Program-made: the position numbers and the translations under genes | Shown here: piece after piece, positions 1 to 5,320 of the stretch | Position numbering within the stretch: position 1 is the stretch's first letter | Layout of the letters: the number at the start of each line of letters is the position of its first letter | Notes under the pieces: generated by a model | Told to the model about the DNA's origin: nothing | The model's database searches: none | Seen by the model: the letters and a program-made list of their open reading frames with translations, nothing else | DNA from: Methanobacterium sp. | GTDB lineage: Archaea > Methanobacteriota > Methanobacteria > Methanobacteriales > Methanobacteriaceae | Length of the DNA: 5,814 bases | NCBI GenBank assembly: GCA_028700095.1 | Contig: JAQVTJ010000102.1 | Coordinates: 1-5,814, forward strand | Direction of reading: 5' to 3'

Positions 1-30
1 ACCGCAGCTTAAACATCTTACAGGGATCAT
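1..30 (-). CDS. rpoN: DNA-directed RNA polymerase subunit N, N-terminal 10 codons (partial)
   Basis: The ten codons before the window edge translate to MIPVRCLSCG, the characteristic start of archaeal RpoN (Rpb10 homologue). This is a small zinc-binding subunit of RNA polymerase that joins the D/L assembly platform. The first pair of zinc ligands is visible as C6-x-x-C9; the second (paired cysteines in the CC motif) would lie outside the window. The start is an ATG 11 bases after the rps9 stop. The only Shine-Dalgarno-like sequence upstream is a weak AGGTAA that overlaps the rps9 stop, so translation is probably coupled to rps9. Its place directly after rps9 is the usual archaeal order. The call rests on a very short stretch, but the motif and context agree strongly. 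Confidence 0.9.
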   Translation of the reverse strand, partial: MIPVRCLSCG

Positions 31-41
31 TTTGAATCAGC

Positions 42-443
<402 letters not shown>

Positions 444-448
444 CATTA

Positions 449-452
449 CACC
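449..452 (-). promoter_or_regulatory. Ribosome binding site GGTG deciding the rps9 start
   Basis: On the minus strand the sequence AAAAAGGTGTA precedes two consecutive ATG codons. GGTG pairs with the anti-Shine-Dalgarno end of archaeal 16S rRNA. Its spacing to the second ATG (5 bases) matches rpl14e (5 bases) and is close to rps11 and rpl13 (6 bases), which supports the second ATG as the start. Confidence 0.6.
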
Positions 453-461
453 TTTTTATCC

Positions 462-884
462 TTAAAATTTAGATCCAAGTAATTGGGATACTGTTCCAAG
501 TTCAATGCTCTTGGTTATATTTTTTGGTTCTGCTTCAACTATCCTTGTTAGTTCTGCTGATTCAAATTCAGTTGGTATTCCAACATATACCTTTAGTAGT
601 TTGAATGCTTCTCTTCCATGGGATTTTTTGTAAGGTATCATACCTCTTACAGTTCTTCTGAAAATATCATCTGGTCTTCTAGGGTATTTTGGTCCCATAT
701 CTCTTGGGTTAGATATGCTAGCTCTGTCTATTCTCTGTTTATATTTATGATAAGCCCAATCTCTGCCACCGGAAATCATTATTTTTTCAGCGTTTAAAAC
801 AGTTACACTCTCACCTGAGAGTATTATCTTACTGATTTTACTTGCAAGTCTTCCCAGTACAAGTCCTTCTCCGTCTATGATCAT
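462..884 (-). CDS. rpl13: 50S ribosomal protein L13 (uL13)
   Basis: uL13 of the large ribosomal subunit, an early-binding 23S rRNA protein. The 140-residue length fits archaeal L13. Visible family features are the N-terminal DGEGLVLGRLAS (residues 4-15), the VLNAEKIMISGGR strand-turn (29-41), and the RRPDDIFRRTVRGMIPYK core (69-86) followed by the GREAFKLLKVYVGIP segment (90-104). The ATG is preceded by AGAAGGTG with 6 bases of spacing, and this binding site fills most of the 14-base gap after rpl18e. It belongs to the rps13-to-rpoN operon. Nothing is truncated or unusual. Confidence 0.97.
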   Translation of the reverse strand: MIIDGEGLVLGRLASKISKIILSGESVTVLNAEKIMISGGRDWAYHKYKQRIDRASISNPRDMGPKYPRRPDDIFRRTVRGMIPYKKSHGREAFKLLKVYVGIPTEFESAELTRIVEAEPKNITKSIELGTVSQLLGSKF

Positions 885-898
885 ATACTACACCTTCT

Positions 899-1261
899 TT
901 ATTCTATTATCCTTATTTTGCTTCCCTTTGGATTTTCTTCAACAACATCAAGAATGTTCATACATTCTCCTCCAGTTGTTGCAATTTTTTCCTCAGCACT
1001 CTTTGAGAAGCTTAGAGCTGCAACTTTAACTTTATGGTCAAGACTTCCGTTTCCTAGAACTTTTCCTGGGACAAGTATTATTTCATCAGGAGATGTGTAT
1101 CTGTTTATATCAGATATATTGACTTCTGCTGTTTTTCTTGTTGGTCTTTCAAGTCTTTTTGCAATGTCTTTCCATATTGCAGCATCTTCTGAATATGATT
1201 TTTCTTTAAGAGTTACCATAATCTTTTTGAGATTAGGGTTTGTCTTTGTAAGTTTCACCAT
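899..1261 (-). CDS. rpl18e: 50S ribosomal protein L18e (eL18)
   Basis: eL18 is a large-subunit protein shared by archaea and eukaryotes and related in fold to bacterial L15; its presence is itself a marker of an archaeal genome. The 120-residue product shows the family segments W30-K-D-I-A-K-R-L, the AEVNISDINRY region (45-55), DEIILVPGKVLGNGSLDHKVKVAALSFS (59-86) and the C-terminal NPKGSKIRII (110-119). The ATG is preceded by GGAGG with 9 bases of spacing, and this GGAGG directly abuts the TAA stop of rpoD. Termination on rpoD and initiation here are therefore probably coupled. The gene is complete and sits between rpoD and rpl13 in the conserved order. Confidence 0.97.
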   Translation of the reverse strand: MVKLTKTNPNLKKIMVTLKEKSYSEDAAIWKDIAKRLERPTRKTAEVNISDINRYTSPDEIILVPGKVLGNGSLDHKVKVAALSFSKSAEEKIATTGGECMNILDVVEENPKGSKIRIIE

Positions 1262-1275
1262 CCTTAAATTCCTCC

Positions 1276-2073
1276 TTATTTACAAAATTCTATAATCTTC
1301 TCGGATTTATCAGATAATATTTCACAAGCTCTTTTAAGAACTTCTTCTGGAGATAGTGATCCATCGGTTTCGATTCTGAAAATATATTTATTTTCCTGGC
1401 CTTCAACAGTTACTGCATTTGCTGTACATCCTCTTACACATGTTTTGCACATTGAACAGTTTTCAAGATCAACAACTTTTATGAGGTTTTCCTTTTCATC
1501 AAATTCATATATTCCACGTGGACATTCTTTTGCACATAATCCACATTGCTCACATTTGTTGATATCTATAATTATCTGAGGATAGTATTTGTATGCACAG
1601 GCTGTTGTAGGCTCCCATTTAGCATGTTCAAGTCCTTGACCAAGTTTTGCGATTGCTATTAACTCAACTTCTTCTCCTTCTTTAAGTTTAAGAAGTGGTA
1701 TGGTATCATAGTAAGGTACTACTTGAGGATCTTGTGATTTTAGATCAGCAGAATATACTGTTTTAGGACCTTTCTCCTTTAAGAGTAATGATACACTACA
1801 GATTGGACATGATTCATCACAATCACATTCTGAAGCCATTACCATGGAAGGAATGTCTGTTGTTAATGGCACAAGCCCCAGTCTATGAGCTAAAGCTTCG
1901 TCAAATATTTTGGCATCGTTTTTTAAGATTTCCACCGTTTCAATTGCCATTGTTGGGACTTCCACTGTGGATATCCTTCTTATGGCATTTATAAAGGCAT
2001 CGTTGACACCATCTATTGTAAATAATAGAAAGTTCTCATCCTTTTTTTTGATATCTATTTCCATTTTAGACAC
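1276..2073 (-). CDS. rpoD: DNA-directed RNA polymerase subunit D (Rpo3) with two-cluster ferredoxin domain
   Basis: Archaeal counterpart of Rpb3 and of one bacterial alpha subunit. It pairs with RpoL to start assembly of RNA polymerase. The 265-residue reading contains the dimerization core (about 5-60 and 225-265, with NAIRRISTVEVPTMAIE at 29-45 and LAHRLGLVPL at 61-70). An Rpb3-type zinc-loop pattern CxCx3Cx2C lies at C83, C85, C89 and C92. An inserted ferredoxin domain carries two complete CxxCxxCxxxC motifs (C174, C177, C180, C184 and C206, C209, C212, C216), predicted to hold two [4Fe-4S] clusters. The start is uncertain. The longest reading begins with GTG at 2071-2073, preceded by a weak GTGAAGA, 11 bases after rps11. 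An ATG three codons later (2062-2064) would give 262 residues beginning MEIDIKK. Confidence 0.96.
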   Translation of the reverse strand: MSKMEIDIKKKDENFLLFTIDGVNDAFINAIRRISTVEVPTMAIETVEILKNDAKIFDEALAHRLGLVPLTTDIPSMVMASECDCDESCPICSVSLLLKEKGPKTVYSADLKSQDPQVVPYYDTIPLLKLKEGEEVELIAIAKLGQGLEHAKWEPTTACAYKYYPQIIIDINKCEQCGLCAKECPRGIYEFDEKENLIKVVDLENCSMCKTCVRGCTANAVTVEGQENKYIFRIETDGSLSPEEVLKRACEILSDKSEKIIEFCK

Positions 2074-2084
2074 TCTTCACGCTT

Positions 2085-2477
2085 TTAAACCCTTCTTCCC
2101 CTTTTACCTCCAGGTCTGCCTGTACCGTCGTGTGGTATTGGGGTTACATCTTCAATTTTACCTATTCTTATTCCTGCCCTTGCAAGTGCCCTTATAGTGG
2201 CCTGTGCACCTGGTCCTGGAGTTCTTGTTCCGTTTCCACCAGGAGCTCTTACTTTTATATGGAGACCTATTATTCCCTTTTCCTTAACATCTTCAGCAGC
2301 ACGTGTTGCAGCTTCCATAGCTGCAAATGGTGATGATTCCTGCCTGTCTGCACGAACAACCTTTCCACCAGACCACTGGGTAATGGTCTCTGCACCTGTG
2401 ATATCTGTTACAGTAATTATGGTGTTGTTGAAGGATGAGTAAACGTTAGCTACGCCCCATTTCTCTTTTTCTGCCAT
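2085..2477 (-). CDS. rps11: 30S ribosomal protein S11 (uS11)
   Basis: uS11 of the small-subunit platform, near the mRNA exit and the E site. The 130-residue product is full length for archaea. Family features are GVANVYSSFNNTIITVTDITGAE (8-30), the SGGKVVRADRQESSPFAAMEAA stretch (36-57), the glycine/proline-rich VRAPGGNGTRTPGPGAQATIRALARAG (76-102) and the C-terminal VTPIPHDGTGRPGGKRGRR (111-129). The ATG follows a strong AAGGTGAT with 6 bases between GGTG and the start. It lies between rps4 and rpoD, the usual archaeal arrangement, and is part of the same operon. Confidence 0.98.
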   Translation of the reverse strand: MAEKEKWGVANVYSSFNNTIITVTDITGAETITQWSGGKVVRADRQESSPFAAMEAATRAAEDVKEKGIIGLHIKVRAPGGNGTRTPGPGAQATIRALARAGIRIGKIEDVTPIPHDGTGRPGGKRGRRV

Positions 2478-2502
2478 TTATATCACCTTATTTTTATTAT
2501 TA

Positions 2503-3039
2503 TTACTCATTTTTTTCTTCTGCAGCTGCTGGCTTGGATGATTCTTTCATAATCTTTTCCATTGGAGAACCTGGATAGAATCCTATGGTTTGTTCCTCGC
2601 CTGTTTTGACCATATAGCCTGGTGCATTTATTTTTCTACCATTCATTGCTATGTGTCCATGTACAATGAAGATCCTTGCCTGTTTTGCTGTGTTTGCAAG
2701 TCCCAGGTTATGGACAACTGTTTCTAATCTTCTTCTAAGTACATCTTCAACTGTTAAATCAAGTATGTCTTCGAGTTTTGCATCTGCCTTGAGCATGCCA
2801 AGTCTTTTTATATGGTTTAAGAGTTGTGCTTTTTCAACTTCTGCATGTTCTGTATCCATACCTAATAAGAACCTAGCATCTCTTCTATATCTTTTAATGG
2901 TAGTTTCAGCTTTCCAAACTTCCTTTTTTGTTCTGAGCCCATATTTAACAACTAGTTTATTTTCTGCTTTTATACGAGCTGCATTCCATGGGTGTGATGG
3001 TGTATCATATTGTTTTCTTGCCTTTCGTGGATGTCCCAT
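2503..3039 (-). CDS. rps4: 30S ribosomal protein S4 (uS4)
   Basis: uS4 is a primary 16S rRNA-binding protein that nucleates the 30S body. The 178-residue product starts MGHPRKARKQYDTPSHPW, typical of the archaeal/eukaryotic branch. It has an RRDARFLLG helix (52-60) and an S4 RNA-binding domain (about 102-165, including RRLETVVHNLGLANTAKQARIFIVHGHI and a downstream NGRKINAPGYMV). The last 15 or so residues are a charged, alanine-containing tail (SSKPAAAEEKNE) that is probably flexible. No CxxC zinc knuckle is present. The ATG is preceded by AAGGAGGT, which begins in the second stop codon of rps13, so translation is likely coupled. The stop is reinforced: four TAA codons follow one another in frame. 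Confidence 0.97.
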   Translation of the reverse strand: MGHPRKARKQYDTPSHPWNAARIKAENKLVVKYGLRTKKEVWKAETTIKRYRRDARFLLGMDTEHAEVEKAQLLNHIKRLGMLKADAKLEDILDLTVEDVLRRRLETVVHNLGLANTAKQARIFIVHGHIAMNGRKINAPGYMVKTGEEQTIGFYPGSPMEKIMKESSKPAAAEEKNE

Positions 3040-3054
3040 ACTATAACCTCCTTA

Positions 3055-3510
3055 CTATGCTCTTCCTCTTCTCCTTCTAACTCCAACAGATGAACCTTTC
3101 CTGAAGGTTGATTTAGTTCTCTGACCCCTGACTGGGAGTCCAACTTCATGCCTTCTACCTTTGTAGCTTCTTGTTTTCTTCATTCTGTTTAAGTCATCCC
3201 TTAATCTCATTGTAAGGTCAGATTCTATTAGGTGGACTGTTTCACCAGTTTCATAATCATTACGTCTGTTTAACATCCATTCTGGTAATTCAAATTTTTG
3301 AGGTGCTTTAACAGCTTCTTCAAGAACCAGAACATCTTTATCTGGCAGGTATCCTATTTGCATTGTTGCATCAAATCCAGCCACTGTGCACAGTGCCCGT
3401 GATAATGCCCTTCCAATACCTTTAATATCTGCAAGAGCATTTTCAATTGTTTTTTTACCGTCTACATCCCTACGGGAGATACGGACCATGTGTTTAAATT
3501 CCTCTTCCAT
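3055..3510 (-). CDS. rps13: 30S ribosomal protein S13 (uS13)
   Basis: uS13 sits in the head of the small subunit and contacts the large subunit and P-site tRNA. The 151-residue product fits the archaeal length. It has a helix-hairpin-helix-like ADIKGIGRALSRAL (27-40), a central archaeal segment (about 55-95), and the highly conserved C-terminal MKKTRSYKGRRHEVGLPVRGQRTK (110-133) followed by a strongly basic tail ending RRRRGRA. The ATG at 3508-3510 is supported by GGAGGT with suitable spacing; an internal Met8 lacks such a site. This is the first gene of the long operon down to rpoN and has a 192-base upstream gap to the tRNA. It ends in tandem TAG TAA stops. Confidence 0.97.
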   Translation of the reverse strand: MEEEFKHMVRISRRDVDGKKTIENALADIKGIGRALSRALCTVAGFDATMQIGYLPDKDVLVLEEAVKAPQKFELPEWMLNRRNDYETGETVHLIESDLTMRLRDDLNRMKKTRSYKGRRHEVGLPVRGQRTKSTFRKGSSVGVRRRRGRA

Positions 3511-3609
3511 AAATTAACCTCCACTTTCGTGTACAAATTTTGTAATCTTAGTTTGTAAAAAAAATTTATTTTATTTTTTTATGATCATCTGAAAAAATTC
3601 ATAATTTTC

Positions 3610-3617
3610 ATATATAA
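3610..3617 (-). promoter_or_regulatory. Candidate TATA box for the rps13 operon
   Basis: On the minus strand TTATATAT lies about 100 bases upstream of the rps13 start in the 3511-3702 gap. It resembles the archaeal TATA consensus TTTATATA. Transcription would be expected to start about 25 bases downstream, near 3585-3592, giving a leader of roughly 75-80 bases. The whole gap is A+T-rich, so chance matches are likely and the call is tentative. Confidence 0.4.
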
Positions 3618-3658
3618 TTGGGATTATATTTGTGAAAATTTTTTGATATTTTTTTCAT

Positions 3659-3682
3659 ACGATCTATAGATCGTTTTTTTTT
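3659..3682 (+). repeat. 16-bp perfect palindrome followed by a T9 tract
   Basis: ACGATCTATAGATCGT at 3659-3674 is a perfect 16-bp palindrome. It is immediately followed on the plus strand by a run of nine T (3674-3682, sharing its last T). Read on the plus strand this looks like a hairpin plus U-tract terminator, but no plus-strand gene is present to be terminated. Read on the minus strand the dyad is flanked by A-runs and would not act as an intrinsic terminator for the tRNA. A protein-binding operator for the rps13 promoter some 45 bases further on is an alternative. Confidence 0.5.
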
Positions 3683-3698
3683 ACTTCTAAAATATCTG

Positions 3699-3791
<93 letters not shown>

Positions 3792-3810
3792 AAAACCGTC
3801 TTTAAACCCT

Positions 3811-3820
3811 TAAATTTTAA
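3811..3820 (-). promoter_or_regulatory. Candidate TATA element for tRNA-Ser
   Basis: TTAAAATTTA on the minus strand is centred about 28 bases before the mature tRNA 5' end. That is the distance expected for an archaeal TATA box if transcription begins a few bases before the tRNA. The match to TTTATATA is imperfect and the surroundings are A+T-rich, so this is positional evidence mainly. Confidence 0.35.
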
Positions 3821-3832
3821 CCGTACAGCACA

Positions 3833-3854
3833 GATAAATAGAATATTATTTATC
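3833..3854. repeat. Inverted repeat with 8-bp arms and 6-base loop
   Basis: GATAAATA (3833-3840) and TATTTATC (3847-3854) are exact reverse complements separated by GAATAT. The arms are A+T-rich, so the RNA stem would be weak. It lies about 46 bases upstream of the tRNA and 13 bases from the 3867-3882 palindrome. Confidence 0.5.
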
Positions 3855-3866
3855 ATTCTAAACTTT

Positions 3867-3882
3867 CCAGTTATATAACTGG
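3867..3882. repeat. 16-bp perfect palindrome containing a TATA core
   Basis: CCAGTTATATAACTGG is perfectly self-complementary over 16 bases and has TTATATAA at its centre, so it could place a TATA box inside an operator-like dyad and work in either direction. On the plus strand it is followed by T5. It is about 80 bases upstream of the tRNA 5' end, too far to be the usual tRNA TATA box. Confidence 0.5.
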
Positions 3883-4029
3883 TTTTTAAACTTAATATGT
3901 TTATTTAAATCCGGTATATGGGTTTAAAGTATATATTAATGTGTCTTTTGGCCTCGCCCCTAATTTTATTTTTTTAGAGGTTCTACGGTGTAAATTTTTT
4001 GGGAAGTTAAATGTTTAAAGAACAGTGTT

Positions 4030-4992
4030 TTACTTCCACATCTTTGGATATGTTTCAGGTTCCATAAATACCTTTTTTATATTTACCATTATTCCCTTAT
4101 TTGATTTTAGAATTCCTGCAGAATTTTCAACAGTTTCACCTGCTGCAACAAGCTCACCTTTAAGTGTGAGAACTCTAACAGTTTCTCCTTGGTCAATATC
4201 CGGGGAAAGTTTCAGAATTCCTCCTGAAGCAAGATCTGCACCATGGCATATGGCATCCACAGCTGAATCTCTTACTATTACCTGTTTGAGATGTGTGACT
4301 GCAGCTTCCATTGGAAGTATGCATTTTCTGATTTGTGTTTCATCATTTTCTTCTGTTAGGTAATAGTAAGCATCTGTTAGATCTTGAAGTGTTTTAAGTG
4401 TTTCGTCTTCAGTGAATGGTCCGGACTTTGTTCTTCTAAGTTCTGCCATGTGAGCACCACATCCAAGTGCTTCTCCAATGTCATGACAATACTTTCTGAT
4501 GTATGTTCCTCCTTCACAATTAATGCGGAAGAGAACATCCTTACCATCAATTTCTAGGATGTTAATATTATATATTGTTCGTACCCTTAACTCACGTTTC
4601 ACAGCTGATTTAAGGGGTGGTGTTTGGAATATTTTTCCTGTAAATTCTTGGAAGATATTCCTAATTCTCTGTTCATTTATTTCCTCATGAAACCTCATAA
4701 GGCATACATATTCCTTAGGAGCACCTAAAAGCATTTGGATAACACGTGTTGCTTTGTTTATTCCTATGGGAAGCACACCTGTAACACGAGGATCAAGTGT
4801 GCCGCCGTGTCCTGTTTTTTCTACGTGAAGAATTCTTTTTACCCATGAGTCAATTTCATGGGATGTTGGGCCCATTGTTTTATCTAGGTTCACAACTCCT
4901 TTAGAGATGTGTTCTTTTATTGGTCGCTCATCAGGTTTAGATCCAAAATATGGATCTGTTTCACCTTCAGCTTTTATGAGAAGTTCTGCCAT
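4030..4992 (-). CDS. cbf5: tRNA/rRNA pseudouridine synthase Cbf5 (TruB family, dyskerin homologue)
   Basis: Catalytic subunit of the archaeal H/ACA ribonucleoprotein, which converts uridine to pseudouridine in rRNA under guide RNA direction; it can also modify tRNA U55. The 320-residue protein has the TruB catalytic signature GHGGTLDPRVTGVLP with nucleophile Asp67, the KEYVCLMRFHEE motif (93-104) with its conserved Tyr95, the GGTYIRKYCHDIG motif (161-173), and a C-terminal PUA domain (about 236-311) that binds the H/ACA RNA. It ends YPKMWK, typical of the archaeal family. The ATG at 4990-4992 has only a moderate AGGTCAT upstream. A 97-base gap to rpl14e may hold its own promoter. The N-terminal extension before the catalytic domain fits archaeal Cbf5 and not bacterial TruB. 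Confidence 0.97.
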   Translation of the reverse strand: MAELLIKAEGETDPYFGSKPDERPIKEHISKGVVNLDKTMGPTSHEIDSWVKRILHVEKTGHGGTLDPRVTGVLPIGINKATRVIQMLLGAPKEYVCLMRFHEEINEQRIRNIFQEFTGKIFQTPPLKSAVKRELRVRTIYNINILEIDGKDVLFRINCEGGTYIRKYCHDIGEALGCGAHMAELRRTKSGPFTEDETLKTLQDLTDAYYYLTEENDETQIRKCILPMEAAVTHLKQVIVRDSAVDAICHGADLASGGILKLSPDIDQGETVRVLTLKGELVAAGETVENSAGILKSNKGIMVNIKKVFMEPETYPKMWK

Positions 4993-5010
4993 TAAAATGA
5001 CCTGTTATAA

Positions 5011-5080
5011 GACGTTGTTATTTATTCTTTTATTAACTATTTATTTTCATTGTATGTTGATATCATATTTTTACAACGTC
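5011..5080. repeat. Spaced inverted repeat upstream of cbf5 (GACGTTGT / ACAACGTC)
   Basis: GACGTTGT (5011-5018) and ACAACGTC (5073-5080) are exact 8-bp reverse complements separated by 54 A+T-rich bases, in the gap between rpl14e and cbf5. The arms are the G+C-richest parts of the gap. The spacer contains a minus-strand AAATAAATAG (about 5037-5046) at a suitable distance to be a weak TATA element for cbf5, so the arms would flank a core promoter. Alternatively, they close a hairpin in a read-through mRNA. Confidence 0.45.
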
Positions 5081-5089
5081 ATCTTTAAC

Positions 5090-5320
5090 TTAAGCAATTG
5101 CTGCTTCAAGTTCTTTTTTTATTGTTTCAATATCATCTGATTTTATTTCCATTGTCTGGTCAACTGGTTCGAGATGTTTTATGTTGCATTTTCTGTTTTT
5201 CATTGCGGTTCCAACTACTTCAACAAATTTGTCATCTATGACTTCAACAATAACACATTTCTCGCCTGCTTCTCTTCCTGCTATTTTAACACATATTCTT
5301 CCTACTTCTATTGCTGGCAT
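5090..5320 (-). CDS. rpl14e: 50S ribosomal protein L14e (eL14)
   Basis: eL14 is a small KOW-type large-subunit protein found in archaea and eukaryotes. The 76-residue product is normal archaeal size. It opens with PAIEVGRICVKIAGREAGEKCVIVEVIDDKFVEVVG (2-37), the SH3-like/KOW fold that binds rRNA, followed by RKCNIKHLEPVDQ (43-55) and a short acidic helix at the end. The ATG is preceded by GAGGTGAT, a strong archaeal ribosome binding site with 5 bases between GGTG and the start. This site and the first 13 bases of the gene lie within the end of cmk, so translation is probably coupled. The order cmk-rpl14e-cbf5 is the conserved archaeal one. Confidence 0.96.
   Translation of the reverse strand: MPAIEVGRICVKIAGREAGEKCVIVEVIDDKFVEVVGTAMKNRKCNIKHLEPVDQTMEIKSDDIETIKKELEAAIA

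Noticed and set aside
918..1295. Plus-strand open frame opposite rpl18e (125 codons)
   Set aside because: Antisense shadow of eL18. The hydrophobic look comes from reverse-complemented Lys/Glu-rich codons and is not a real membrane protein.
2651..3046. Plus-strand open frame of 131 codons opposite rps4
   Set aside because: Its complement encodes the conserved uS4 protein; the Ser/Phe-rich translation and lack of an upstream GGTG/GGAGG argue against a real gene.
3571..3588. Five-codon minus-strand mini-ORF (MIIKK) near the predicted rps13 transcript start
   Set aside because: Too short and without a ribosome binding site; in A+T-rich DNA such frames are expected by chance. It could only matter if the transcript were leaderless at this exact base.
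3800..3929. Ten-bp inverted copies CTTTAAACCC (3800-3809) and GGGTTTAAAG (3920-3929) around the region upstream of the tRNA
   Set aside because: Each copy has a self-complementary TTTAAA core, similar TTTAAA-containing stretches recur by chance in this A+T-rich gap, and the pair is not centred on the other dyads. I see no attachment-site or transposon structure with it.
4025..4363. Plus-strand frame opposite the cbf5 PUA domain
   Set aside because: Antisense to a well-conserved domain, with no binding site and no recognisable motif.
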